DNA of 64,000 nt from Areca catechu (Eukaryota; Streptophyta; Magnoliopsida; Arecales; Arecaceae): positions 109,894,877 to 109,958,876 of the forward strand of contig CM038049.1 of the NCBI GenBank assembly GCA_021397845.1, given 5' to 3'. Below the pieces are notes generated by a model. The model ran no database searches, was not told where the DNA came from, and worked only from the letters and a program-made list of their open reading frames with translations. The translations under genes were made by a program, and so were the position numbers. This document shows, piece by piece, positions 21,491-34,408 of this stretch; the stretch's first letter is position 1, and every line of letters starts with the position of its first letter.

Positions 21491-22256
21491 ATTATAAAGA
21501 AATTTGGAATGGAGACTACTAAATCAATAGGTATGCCTATAAGCCCCTCTTATAGACTTGATAAAGATGAGCATGGTAAATCTGTAGATCAAAGTTATAC
21601 AGAGATATGATTGGCTCCTTACTGTACTTAACTGCTATAGACTAGATATAATATTCAGTGTATGCATGTGTGCTAGATATCAGTCTAAACCTAAAGAATC
21701 ACATCTAATGGCTATTAAGCACATTATTAGATATCTATCTAGTACTACTGATATTGGTTTATGGTACTCTAGAGATTCATCTGCTGAATTAATTGGATAT
21801 TATGATGCTAATTTTGCTGGTTGTAAATTGGATAGAAAGAGTACTAGTAGTACTTGCCAATTTCTTGGAGTTAACTTAATCTCTTGGTTTAGCAAGAAAT
21901 AAACTTCAGTTACACTATCCACAACTGAGGCTGAGTATTGCAGCAGAAAGTTATTGTGCTCAAATCTTGTGGATTAAGCAACAACTTGAAGATTTTGGAA
22001 TCAAGTTAACTAGTACACCTATTAAATATAATAATACCAGTGGTATTTGCTTGACAAAAAATCCTGTTCAACATTCTAGGAGTAAACATATTGAAATTAG
22101 ACATCATTTTATTAGAGATCATGTTGAAAATAATGATATTGCACTTGAATTTCTTAGTACTGAATTTCAATTAGCTGATATTTTGACTAAGCCTCTCCTG
22201 GAAGATTAATTTTGTATGATTAGAAGAGAGCTCAGGATCATTAATCCTTTTGATTA
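21491..22256 (+). pseudogene. pol: SIRE pol: RNase H
   Basis: SKPKESHLMAIKHIIRYL leads into the RNase H core: AELIGYYDANFAGCKLDRKS with the first catalytic Asp (YYDANFAG), then TEAEYC with the Glu region, SKHIEIRHHFIRDHV, and ADILTKPLLED at the end (22170-22209), with IRREL just after. One frameshift lies near 21940 and a stop near 21900. The order and the ADILTKPL ending are the normal end of copia pol. Confidence 0.88.
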
Positions 22257-22387
22257 AATTTTCCTAACTTTGACTCAAAACAATCATATTTGACATTAAT
22301 CATACTCGATCATTGTTAATTTTATTGAATTTAATTGAATTTCCAGTGATTTTGATCAACCCTTGTTTCTCTTATTTTTCGATTTTT

Positions 22388-22460
22388 AAGTCGATGTGTC
22401 GACACATTAATGTGTCGACACCTGAATATATCGACACATTCGTGAGTCGACACATGAACG
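22388..22460 (+). repeat. Palindromic GTCGAC repeats between pol and env-position ORF
   Basis: Four closely spaced motifs of type GTGTCGACAC with variants (ATCGACAC, GAGTCGACAC), each followed by ACATTA, ACCTGA or ACATGA. The same motif forms arrays in SIRE LTRs at 25678-26060 and 48780-49025. See findings. Confidence 0.85.
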
Positions 22461-22899
22461 GTAGTAGACCGAGAATAAGGGCATTTTGAAGTATTTTTTC
22501 TCTCATTTCATCTTCTCTCTCAAGCCAACACACACCCTAAGGTACTCCACACTCCTCCTTCCCTCTATTTCGTGCTCAAAACCATTTGATTCTTTGTTTG
22601 GAACACTTTTTGGTTTGGATTTAATGACATTTCACCTCCCATTTGCAATTTGAACCCTAGAAACCCTAGGTTTCTCCTCCAAACTTGTTCAAATTCTTAT
22701 TCTGTGCAATGGGACCCTGAAAATAAGTAGTCCATCACCCTCGGTAGTCCAATCAAAAGGAAGAAAGAAGAACGAAGGCCAGACACAAAGATAGAGCTCC
22801 AGATCTACTTGCTCGACCTCTTTTTGTAGCTTCTAGCTGGATGAGTTCGAAGACCGTCGTCGGAGGATAACGTGCAGACTTCAGTTTCATTGACCAGCA

Positions 22900-24660
22900 A
22901 TATTTCAAGATCAGATAGTGGATTCAAAAGGCTGGTTTGACATCATATTGTTCACTGAGCGAGAGATATTACCCAGGGCTTATGCGGGAGTTTTTTGGAT
23001 CACTAGCCCGTGGGACTGATGGTTGGATGGCTCAGGTGAGAGGCAGGGACATCCCAGTTACCTCAGAGACATTGAGCAAAGTATGGGATATTCTGATGAC
23101 TGGATCAGTTGTGGATAGCCTGATTGATCGAGTGTGTGGTCTCTAGTGTATCTTCAAGTCAGACATAATGCCTGAGAGAGCCACCATACCTGCATCACGT
23201 TTGTCAACAGAGAAGAGACTGTTGCACCATATTGTCATCTGGATCTTTCTGCCGAAGATCGGATGGTTCGATTACATCACAGAGTGGGAGTTGCTCGTGA
23301 TGGTCTCATTAGTTTAGCATACACCCATCTACCTTCCTGTACTCATGGTTCATCAGATGACGGAGGCTTCGACGAGTCAGCGACTCTGCCTACCCTATGG
23401 GATGGGGTTGACTATACTATTCAGGGAGTATGGCATCAGTTTTGAGGACGAGCCCTTCCGCATGATACTTCATACTGATTGTATGACATCAGGTCATTAC
23501 ACAGGATGGGTTACCATCTGTTCCGAGGCCAGTGGAGACACAGAGTATCTGGTCAGGCCGACGATAGAGTTGACGATGATGAAGCTGCAAAGGAAGAGCA
23601 TATCCTTTCCAACAGGCAGGACCTATAGAGAGTCAGCCTGAGACAGCAGCTCAACCAGAGACTGCATCTCAGTCTAAACCTAATACTTTAGCACAGCCTC
23701 AGCCAGTTCAGACAGAGACTCCAACAGTTTTAGAGAGCTTATTAGACAGAGTCAGACGCATTGAGATAGATATTTTGATCATTAGACAGCATCTTGACTG
23801 CTTTATTACTGAGACCAGAGAGAGTCATAGTGGACTGATTGATGGCATCTCAGCTATTCTACCGCACTGTTGAGACCTACAAGGAGTACTCCAGTTGCTG
23901 ATACAACTCCACCTGCTCTAGCACCAGTTGTTGATGGTGATAGTGATGATGATGAAGATGATGAGGAGACTGACTCTGATGGATTCGACTTTCCAGATCT
24001 GATTTCAAAGCTAGTGGTAGAGGTGACGACAGACTTGCCCAGGAGTTCCATTTGTGACCCTTCTAGCTCACCTACCCAGACTCCAGTCTTATCTTCTCCT
24101 CCTTCCAGATCAAATGATCATGTTCTGATTCCTATTCTTTCACCAATTGTTTTTTCTCCTATTGTTCATTCACCAATTGTTGATTCACCTATTATTGATA
24201 CATCCATGATTGACACTCCTATCATTGATACACCTATCGTATCATCAGTCGATACGCCTATTTTTGATACACCCACTCTTGATACACCTACCATCCATAC
24301 ATTCTCTATTACCGAGAGCTTTATTTTTACACACCTGGCTTTCAGTATCTTGATTCTGGTACATCCTTTGATTGCACACCACTTCCAACAGTCGCACCAC
24401 TTCCGATAGTCGCACCACTTCTGACAGTCACAGAGATTGTCGACCCGATCTATTATGTTCCTGCGAGGACATAGCTTCCACTTCTGTTCCAGCCAGAGGT
24501 CAGACGTATGCTCGATGCAGAGGACGTGGTCATCGTGCCCCTCCATGACCGACCAGGTCCCGCCTCCGAGATCTCAGATTGATGTGTCCTCGAGCTCGAT
24601 CTTGTACTGATACAGGATTGATTGAGATCGGATCATCTTCTGATGATGATGAGGATGAGG
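22900..24660 (+). pseudogene. SIRE env-position ORF (function uncertain)
   Basis: Lies between pol and the 3' LTR. Blocks in different frames: SLSERYYPGLMREFFGSLAR with VRGRDIPVTSETLSKVWDIL (22937-23146), ATIPASRLSTEKRLLHHIV, LCLPYGMGLTILFREYGISF (23380-23450), then a coiled-coil LLDRVRRIEIDILIIRQHLD (23740-23800), an Asp/Glu run and a Pro/Ser/Thr/Ile-rich tail (SPIVDSPIIDTSMIDTPI). The minus-strand element at 56780-58570 has the same domain order. SIRE literature calls this ORF env-like; the N-terminal block also resembles the putative plant transposon protein domain. I see no convincing signal peptide or fusion peptide, so an envelope role is not supported here. Confidence 0.75.
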
Positions 24661-25423
24661 ATTAGGATATCTTTGTATCTTTGATAGTTTACTTTTATGC
24701 ATCTATTGTATGCTTTACTGTTGTACAAATTCTGACTTTAAATGAAATATATTGTACTTCATGATTATGACTTCAAATGAATGGAATTTTTCTTAGTACT
24801 TCATTGTCTTCATTTCTGAATAAGTGAATGAATTCTTATTGTAATTCAATGCTATATCTTGAATGTATTGCCTATTTGTCTTCCTTCCTTTTTAATGATA
24901 ACAAAAAGGGAGAGTAATAAGACTAAAGTATAAATGTGATGAGTATAAATATGATGTGCAAGGGGTAATAAGAGTATTTGCAAATTTGAAAATTATTTTG
25001 AAAACTTGAATTGAAAATTGTTTACAAATTCTTTAAGTAAGGGGGAGCAATACTTTGTTTATTTTTTCTGAATTGAGTTTCATCTTAAATCCCTTCTTTA
25101 CATGTTTGAAAAGATATTTACAAACTCTTTTATGGATCATCATTCAGGGGGAGACTTGTTTATTGCTGAATTTTCTTGTAGAGTATCACGATACGTGTGT
25201 TTATGTCTTAAATATATCCCAAAGCTCTGATACTATCAGTCATTATAACAAGCTCTAACACTCTTAATCATTATATCACTCTTGTTCAGATACATCTTGT
25301 CAATATTGCAAATTACCTTGATACACCTATTGCATTTAGTTCTATGCACCTTGATAAACTTTTTTAAAAGCCTTTTATGCAATTTATACTTAAGGATTTT
25401 GTCATCATCAAAAAGGGAGAGAT
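24661..25423 (+). other. SIRE 3' non-coding region with repeated polypurine tracts
   Basis: No gene. AAAAGGGAGAG or GGGGGAG motifs occur at about 24905, 25042, 25147 and 25411; the last (AAAAAGGGAGAGAT) directly abuts the LTR start and is the likely primer for plus-strand synthesis. Confidence 0.75.
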
Positions 25424-26985
25424 TGTTGACTCCGTTATTGATTTTGATGATAAGCAAAACAGTTAAGTATAAGTTAAGTACTAATGATTTCTTTGAATGT
25501 GTTTTTATAGAAAAAGGTGTTCACAAATTTGAAAAAGTTTATTTGATTGAAGAAGCCAAGTTTAGATGAAAGATCTGCTCAAAGAGGACTTGGACAGTTA
25601 AAGTTTGCTTGAATGGATATTTGAGTAAAGTATAAATTTGATTCAGCATAAGTTCAGATATTTTTTTGAAGATTTCGGTGAGGTGTCGACTTAAAGTATC
25701 GATACATGATACCAAGTGTCGATACATGAAAGTGAAGTATCGACTCAAGCTGGTATGCAAAGAATGTTTCAGATGGCATGGCTGAAGTGTCAACACATGG
25801 ACCTAAAGTGTCGACTCAAAGTGTCGACACATGGATCAGCTCATCGCTTGAGATTTTCAAATTACAGAACTTGCTAAAAATGAAGAACTGCAAAAGTGTT
25901 GACACATGGAAGCAAAGTATCAACTCAAAGTATCGACTCACCTGAGGAAGTATCAACACATCTGAGATTTCTAGAGAACCAGATTGAAGATATTTGAACT
26001 GGATGTCGACTCAAGAAGTTCAAGTGTCGACTCACAGCCTGAAGTGTCAACACATGAAGTTGTGGGAACAGTAACGGCTAGTTTTTCAAATGCAAAACTC
26101 GACCCTTTTGCCCTCCAATGGCTAGATTTTCAAGTCTAACAGCTAGAAACTGGATTTGAGGCCTTGGAAAGGTATATACATGTCCAAATCAAATCAAAAG
26201 AGATATTATTGATGGAAATAAAATAGAAGCATCCAAGAGAGAAGAAAAGAGAGCATTCACTCCTATCCATTGAAGATCCAACCACTCTCAAGCAAAAGCA
26301 AGCCTCCAAGCATTCAAGAGCCTTTAAGAGCATTATAGATCATCCATCTTGAGCAATCAAAGAGACTTCAACAAGTTCAAAAGCACCACAATATCAAGCT
26401 TCAAAGAGATGCCCACATTTTATTAGAAAGCTTTTATTATTTCTCTACTTCAAAAACTTATTTGTTGCAAGGGTTCTTGGTTAGCCTATTGCAAAACCAA
26501 TGGAGGTTATTGGTGAGCCTTTGAAAATCAATTAGGTTGTTGGTTAGCCCAGAAAATCAAGGAAGGTTGGTGGTGAGCCTTAAAACCATTTAGGTTCTTG
26601 GTTAGCCTGTAAAACCAAGTGAGGTTTTGAATTGTGAGCCTTATGAAAATAAGTTAGATTTTTTATTAATGAGCTCGGAAAACTAATCAACTGTAATCGG
26701 TAGAGATTATAGTAAATTTTCAAAGAAATCTTGGGGAGTGGATGTAGGTGCATTGGATAGCACTGAACCACTATACTTCTTTGTCTTAGTGGTTGATTGT
26801 TCTCTCCACTTGCTTTTTCATTTATTGCTCTTTATTTTCGCCGCACTTTTACTTAAGAGCATTACATTTGAATTTATAGTACCTTGATCAATTGTTGGAT
26901 TGGATTTCAAACTATTGCATTGCATTAAGTAATTATTTTTTAGAGACCTAATTCACCCCCCTCTTGGGTTGCTTACTGGGCAACA
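25424..26985 (+). repeat. 3' LTR of SIRE element
   Basis: 1,562 bp, TGTTGACTCC...CTGGGCAACA. Holds an array of GTCGAC-type palindromes at 25678-26060, a TATA-like TATATACA at 26173, and repeated GGTTCTTGGTTAGCC or GGTGAGCC motifs at 26465-26690. The next 5 bases are GATAG; no upstream partner remains for a target duplication. Confidence 0.88.
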
Positions 26986-28463
26986 GATAGCATGCAAATC
27001 AATGAGTGGACAACTCTTGCTAATGCTTCTCAAGCAAATTGTAGTGACTCGATCTCTAAGTTATGGGGCTCACCTAATAGTTATTGCCCACACTTTTTAG
27101 TTAAGTCTGATCCACCATTCAATGTGAAAGTAAAGCCATCATTGAATCCCTCACCTAATAATTATTAGGCCCAACCCCATCTTCATCCTACAAATCTCAT
27201 AATTAATAGAGTGGTTGTGCTCCCCTGATGCAACTGAACCACTATATCTAGTCAAGATCAATCAACACCCGAGAGAAGCTTGCATCTCTATAATGGTGAA
27301 AGATCTATAGACTTAATATTTATAAGAAGGTTTTGGATTTAGTTCTTATCTAAATTAGTCAGCATAACTTATGTCTGATTAACCAGGTTTAAATCATCAT
27401 AACTCATATCCGATTAAGCTGGATTAGATCAACATATCTTATATCTAACTCATTAGGTTTGGGTCAGCACAATTCATATCTGATAAGCTTGGTTTGGGTC
27501 AACACATCAAATATCTGATTAACCTAGATCATGTCAGCACATCTCATGTTTGACAAACCTAGGTGGCATCGATGAACTTAAATTAACAAGCAATATAATC
27601 AAAACTTAGTCGATCAAGTTGGTCGGATAAGTAAGATCAATAGAAGGATTCTACCATTTAACCTTTTTTCTTAGACACCAACTGAGTTAGCCAAGTAAGA
27701 GTTAGCTCTAATTAATAACCATGATCAAGACTTGACTTAAACATCAATTGGTCAATAAGTATAAATTGGTCAACCTAGTGACTCATGCTCAGACCACTGA
27801 GCTGAATTAGGTCTTAAATAGATCGAATCACATCAAGTATGAATTGATGTAACCAAACTACATCTACAATCAATTTCGAGCCCCTTTGATCTAACCCAAA
27901 TCAATTATCAATCGGGTTTAATCAGCTGCTCAAAATTGAAATAGGGTTCTAGCTTGACTAATCAAAATCCTAATGTGTAGTATAATCACTATACCTAATT
28001 GTTCCACCAACATCCACATCCATGAACTAAAAAATTAGAATCTAAAACTGATTTTAGATTATGTTTAAGTTCATGGAATTAATGGTTTATGATAAGAATT
28101 GGTTTTCATATCTAAACCCTAGTTCATATATCTCATACATCTTGTTTTAGATCAAATCGATTAACCTATATCTCATGCAATAAATTTTAGATCTAAAACA
28201 TGAACTCAATTTCCTTTTTGTATTCTTCTTCATGAGTCAAATCACAAGCAACACCCCTGTACATCATAAGAAATTCCATCAAATGAAAAGAAAGGGCCTT
28301 TAAACCCTACTTAGCTCTTATGACTGGATGGCCATAGTGTTGTACCCAATCCAAGTACTTGATCGAAAAGGTTCATAACAATTATAAAATTAATTTTAGT
28401 TTTAACTTTTAGATTTTAAACCTAATCTAGCATGTTAAACCAAATCCTAGGCTATGATACCAT
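26986..28463 (-). other. Internal leader of a minus-strand copia element
   Basis: On the minus strand ATGGTATCATAGCCTAGG directly follows the LTR end at 28464, a tRNA-Met-type primer site. The remaining 1.4 kb toward 26986 contains no ORF with known motifs and is cut by the SIRE LTR end. I see repeated short phrases (ATATCTGATTAACC-like, 27340-27560) but no gene. Confidence 0.6.
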
Positions 28464-30531
28464 TGAAGGATTTACTGGTGGAAGCATGCTGAAAGTAGAA
28501 TTTCAAAAACCTTAACGAAAGCAGTTTTTCAAAATAATTTTGTACAAGCATGTAAAAATTATTTAAAACAATACCTAAGGACCTATCTAACATGCTGATT
28601 GAGAATTTATCACATGAAATCAAATCTCAAAAATAAAATAAATCAAAAAGATTAGATCAACTTAGATTGATTGCTATCCTCCTTCAACCACGATCAGATC
28701 AGTGGATCATTGGGATTATTGTCAAAGCCATGCAAGTGTCTGGCCTCTGCTAGTATCTACATAAGAATGATTCTGATTGACTCCTCGAGGTCCCTAGAGT
28801 ACTAGCTCCTTGCAAGTCTCTCCTCCAGCTTGGATCTCAAACCTCTTCCAAGATGTTCTTGAAGAAACTAGGCTACAACCCCTGCAGTCTTCTCACGAAC
28901 TTTCACGAAATCAATCGAGGCCTTTCTTAGGACACCTTAGGGAGGATGAAGCCTTTCTTCTCCCATTATCCTCTCTCTCTACTCTTAGATTTATCAGAGT
29001 TATGGCATGGACTCAATGGAAGGAAAAAAAGAGATGCGGTAGATGGATGAGGGTAGTGGGATATTGCAATCATATAAAAAAACCCACATGCAAACCTCCT
29101 TTTTTTTCATATAATTGTTGCACAAACTTATTAACCTATTTCACCTTTCCATGCCTTAATGAGATAACATCTTATCTAATCTGAAATTGATTCGAAATCA
29201 AATGCAAGTGGGCATGAAAAGGAGTTTGAGAAAAATTGCAGCAAGATGAGAAATTATGTACGCAAGTTTTTTATAAGATATTTTGTTGCACAAAATTAAG
29301 TTCCTTTCCTACTTCATGATGCCAACTTTAGATAAGGCTTCATCCATATCTAGATAAGAGTCCTTATCTCAAATAAAAACAAAGTGGATGATAAGAAGTC
29401 TTGGCATGAAGAAAATAGGATGAGAAACTTCTTTGGCCAGTCAATCACAAAATAAACTTTTTTGTCATACAAAAATAGATTTCTCGCCCTCTAAGAGATG
29501 AGAATCACTCTAATAGAAGCCTTTATCAGATAAGACTCTATCTTATCTGAAAAGAATTCAAATGGAAAAACCAAGTGGGCGAAAATAGGAGTCTTGACAT
29601 GGAGAAGGAAGGATAGAAAGAAATTGTGCATGCCATCACAAAACTAATCAAATCACCATACAAACAAATATATTTCATGCCATTTAGAGAAATTTTATGC
29701 CTAACCCATTAAGGTTAAGTGTCCTATTTTAACCAGATTTAATTTGGGTTAAATCGAATTGTATACGAACCAGATTCAAATCGAATTCAAAAATATTGAC
29801 AATCCCATTCACAATAAGACTTGGAATCCTAGTTAGACTAGGATTCTTAAATCTAAATAAATTAAATTAAATTATAACTCTAGCAATTAAGTCCCTGGTA
29901 CCAAAATTAGAAGGTGCTAAAATTAGTAGTACCAAAAATAGTAGGTACCAAAAATAGAAGGTACCAAAAATAGTGGGTGCCAAAATTAATAGCTACTAAA
30001 TTTGTAACAATTACAAAATTAGTAGTTGCTTAATTCAATCCAAATCTTAATTAGGTCAATCACCTATTATGAGTGACTCCTCAGGTTCTATTTTATCCGG
30101 TAGTGAGATATACTATGATCTCTATCACAGTACATCAAAATCCTTTCGATGGACCTGAACTTTTCTAAGTTAACTCTAAAATGGATCGTTAATTCGAAAA
30201 TGATCTAAGTGAGTTTCCACAATTCACCGGTGATACCTAACAGTATGCAATGACAATCCAATAGAATAGAAGGATGAACCCCTAGGTGTAGTTCTCATAT
30301 AATCAAGTTTTTCTATCAAAAATCCTAATAGGATGCAGGTCATGAATTTTTATCAAATCCTAAGCATCCGTCATATGCTAAACTAAATCAACTCAAGTCT
30401 ATTCATTATTTCCATGGAAACTCTTTTCCATTATCTTGCTATTATGTCCACAGACTCAAGATCTCAACCTCTTAGGTCGCATAAGACTATTCCTCTACTA
30501 CCGAGTTGATAGATCTTCTATGAGTACTGAT

Positions 30532-32152
30532 CGCTGTCATAGACAGTCAAAAATAAAACCTACTCACTACTATAGCTAGTGGTGAGTCAGGATCATATCA
30601 TCAGGGACCGAGAGTAATTATCTCACAAAAAAGAACAAAAAGAAAATTGGTTGTAGAAGATTAGATTGAGAGTAGTAATTATTAAAAGATAACAACTAAT
30701 TAATTAATTAAATTGAGATAGTAGGAGAAATAATTCAGGAATCTAAATCTACCATGCAAATAGGTTTTATCTTTTTTTTTATGTTGTAATATCAATAATT
30801 CTTGCAAATTCAATGTTAGAATAATTTATCTCTTATTGGGCACAAACCATATCCAAAGATTATGACACATCGCTAGAGTATAAACTATCTAACTGATTTG
30901 CAAGGTTAGGGATATAATTTATCATATTACGATCTACCTCTCTTAGGTATGTACCTTATCCTGAGATCATGGTACGTCAATAAAGGATGTAGGCCATGTA
31001 TGCTAGATCAAATCATCGATCAAAAAAATAACTCAAAAGATAGAGAATAGAAAAACATGAGTTTTATTACATAGAAATTAAGTATAAAAAGGGATATAGA
31101 ACTCAGTTATATGCTTCATCTTCATCCCAGGTTGAAGGAGTCTAGCCACGCATCGTTGCAGCCAGCATCCCCTCCATAATTCTTCTCTTTTGTAAGCCTA
31201 AACTATAACAATCTAAATAATAAAAAAAATAAATTAGTACAAGAATTGTAATAGAAATTGATGCCTGGACTATTACTTGGGATCCTCCTTTTATAGAGCT
31301 CATTTAGAGCTTCATCCTGGTAAAATTTGGAGTCAATTGGGTTCAAGATCGGCCAGATATCATGCAAGAAATTCTTAGCCATCCATTCCATATCATAGGC
31401 TTCAAATTGTGCCAAAATTCATGCGAAATAGCTATTCTTTTTTCTTAGGCGAACTAAGTCTGATCTAGACTCTACCGAATCCTGGATCACCCTCATCCAC
31501 TAGAATCTAGATTGTACTTTCATGGGGTGGATAATGGCGATGAAAAATGGTCACTAGCGATGGTGGATGATTATCTGAGGTGGGTTTCGACAGAGACAGA
31601 TGGTGGCTGGCTGCAAGTATCGATCAGCAGGCCTTGGGCGATGATGGAGGATGGCTGGCAATGGGTGGATGGTAGCAGTGGTGCTATGGTTTGGAGTAGG
31701 CGGTGGCCGAACAGCAAGAAAAATAGTGGAGGGTGGTGACGGGCGCTTCTCCCTGCCAGAAATAAGCTCCCAACATCTCCTCTAACATGTCCCCGAGTGG
31801 GTGGTGATGGGCGGCCACTCCAGCAGTCGACGGCTCAAAATGATGAAGATGGTCCATGGACCAATGGCAATGGCTACTCATGAATCGGTTCCCATTTCAT
31901 AGACCCAGCGACCGATTCATCGTCTGCTTTAAAATGCATGCATTTGTTTTAATAAACTTCAAATTTGAATTTTGGGCTCATTCGAACTTCGATTTGAGTG
32001 TCATTTACATTGTTAGACTCCAAAAATTGAGCTCTTTCAATCTACGAACTCCTTTTCTAAAAAATATTAATAAAAAGTATTAATTTTTATTAAATTTAAA
32101 ATAATTAATATTTATTTTAATGGTTAAATTTGGATAATTAATAGACTTATTA
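30532..32152 (-). repeat. 3' LTR of Athila-like element
   Basis: 1,621 bp pairing with 46718-48406. Outer end CGCTGTC (TG mutated), inner end GACTTATTA. Small ORFs at 31203-31415 and 31512-31739 have counterparts of broken frame in the other LTR and are not genes. Confidence 0.8.
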
Positions 32153-33581
32153 TATTCCAACTTAATCATTGCTAGTCTCTTAGCAATGAAATTAAAATAG
32201 AATCATATATTACTAAGATCCTCCTTTGCAAAATTAAATTTAGGCTTAAGATTGAAAGAAGCTAGCTAGTATCACTAACCAAGTATTGAATTTTTGAAAT
32301 AAGTTTTGCAGTCAGAACTATTAGAAACTTTTTTAGAGTTCATCCGAAGATCTACAACACTTGTACTTGTGATGGCTAACTTAGTATTTTGGTACTAGCT
32401 TATAAAGAACATTGGTATCGTCGCTTCTCACCTACTTTGGTCAATTTCTATACATCCCTAAATTAATACATGAGCTGAGGTAGCTTTCACACTACCTTTT
32501 TTTTCTGGTGATATCTTCATACTACCTACTTTTTGACATGAACAACAATACTTATTTAGATGAAGATGCCCAGTTCCTCGATAGGAAACAAATGTTCAGA
32601 ACTTGCCTTATTATTTTTTTCCAGGCAGGAAGCTATTTCCTCAAATTCAAGTTTCTCTCAATGGAATGTATATCAATTACCAATTTTCAGTAATAATTGA
32701 ATCTTCAATTGACCTTACAACTATTACTTAGTTTATCTCATCAATGTGCATGTGCGATGGAAGTGCTAATAACCTTTAGATGATCTAAGTGGGCTGCTAA
32801 AATTCTGACCAGCTAGTCTGCTCATTGGCTCGCTATAGTAATTAGCCAATACTTTCTAATATTTTTCTAGTCTATTTTGCTCAAGAATTTCTTTCATAGC
32901 ATATGATTTATAAAAAAATTTAAAATTTTTTTAAAGATTGCCAAGGTATTTTAAAATATATTTTTTTCAAAAAGGTTCTCTTACCCACCAACTTAATTTC
33001 TATTATCCTTAATAGAGTAAGGAAAAATAAAACAAGGAGAGATACCACTTGGATGAGATACGCCTCATGTAATTCCAGGAGTGATCATGTGAAGCAATCT
33101 CTTATTTCTATAAATATGAATCACTAAAATATAGATCAAAAAAAAAATTGGGTTGCCTCCCAAAACATGCTAAGTTTTAACATCTCCAACCAGACCTCTA
33201 AGGATTCTCTCCTATTTCTACCCGAATCTTGATGTAGGTTTGTAATTCCTTATGTGATTCGGGTTCAGCTGCAGAGTATTTCCTGCATGGGACCATTAGT
33301 AGCTCATTCCCTTGATAGCTAACAATTCTTGCATTATAATTAGATCTAGGTATAACTTAAATCCTAGTCAGGATTCTAATGGACCTAGATCTATGTAATT
33401 GATATGCCAAGGGTGTACCTCAGGTCCGTGTTTGATGCCTCTTCTTTCATAGGCAAAGGTTCAACCAGAGTCATGAGGGATTCAGGTAATAATTTAGATT
33501 TTGGCACAAGCCCTTTCTGATCTATAACTTGGCATTTTTTTCAAATCAATATCAACTCTGTCTACATTCATCGTTTTAACA
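32153..33581 (-). other. Athila-like 3' internal region without RT or integrase
   Basis: No ORF with retroelement motifs on either strand. In a full Athila this stretch would begin reverse transcriptase; here pol breaks off at about 33600 and AT-rich sequence continues to the LTR. A weak minus-strand frame at 33400-33540 (LMTLVEPLPMKEEAS) may be remnant pol. Confidence 0.5.
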
Positions 33582-33968
33582 TTATAGATAAATTTTGGAG
33601 GTAGTTCTCAAAAGTAGTGCCAAATACAAAGAAATCAGATATAAATGTTTTAACTTCATTATCTCCCATATATGCAATGCCCATCCAATAGCTTCTTCAC
33701 ATATTTTTAGAATACCTATAATTTGGGCTTCCCGATTGTGTATTACTGGTGAGGTATCAGTAGATGCATCAAGAAGTGGCTTCAATTTTGGATCAGGTGG
33801 TAATTCTAATAAGGAAGCTATTAAGGGTGTGGGTGATGGCTCATATTGCTCGATCCAAGGTGAGATGGTGTTGGAATAGGATGTTTCAACTAGGTCATTC
33901 ATTTGTAGGATACATCCCTCTACATCAAGATCATCCATCTCAAAGTGAGCCAAACTAGGATTTAACAA
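33582..33968 (-). pseudogene. Athila-like pol fragment before reverse transcriptase
   Basis: Encodes SLLELPPDPKLKPLL and NREAQIIGILKICEEAIGWA, matching the plant gypsy protease-RT spacer (ELPxxLKPLPxHL and the KxIGWTIADIKGISP motif). After EEAIGWALHIWE the homology ends, so the catalytic RT part is missing. The opposite-strand ORFs at 33595-33958 are shadows. Confidence 0.7.
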
Positions 33969-34408
33969 ATCATGGAGAAAACTTTCATCATGGCTTCCAC
34001 TATTACATTATACATTTGTGATTCCTGGGAAGTCTCAATTGATTCCATTATTGTACCTATTTATTTTTCCTTCTCATTGAAAGTAAATGATGATTCTAAG
34101 GTTCTTGGGATTGGGACCATAAGTAAGTTGGGTGATGATGGAAGTGGTTTGTCCCTCCTTTCTGATTTCTCTCCATAAGTTTCTACCTTAGTCAAATTAT
34201 CTAGGTTGGTCTCCTTGGTTGTTTAGGGTTGTTATATGACCAATTAATTCCCGGGAGTTAAAATTGATTGGTTAGGGATAGTCTCATAGATATTAAAATT
34301 TTTAGTTAGGTATTGTCCCTCAAGATAACTCTCGGGTTGACTAGGAAGCCCTTCTCTACTTGTAGCTATGGCTAATGGTTCCAATTTCATCTCCAGATGG
34401 GCACAAGG

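Larger units (their letters stand above)
12769..26985 (+). mobile_element. SIRE-type Ty1-copia element, 5'-truncated and split
   Basis: Pol starts in the protease region at 12771, continues to 13950, is interrupted by a chromovirus derivative (13951-20219), and resumes at 20220 with integrase, reverse transcriptase and RNase H, then a spacer with GTCGAC palindromes, an env-position ORF, several polypurine-tract-like motifs and a 1,562-bp 3' LTR (25424-26985). The extra ORF between pol and the 3' LTR marks the SIRE/Maximus lineage. The 5' LTR and gag are missing. The whole element is an inactive relic with many stops. Confidence 0.88.

Noticed and set aside
28810..29184. 124-aa ORF as a host gene
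   Set aside because: Lies within a copia LTR, no domain recognised, low-complexity parts.
33595..34178. Plus-strand ORFs opposite the Athila-like pol fragment
   Set aside because: The minus-strand frame carries the known gypsy motifs; these are shadows.
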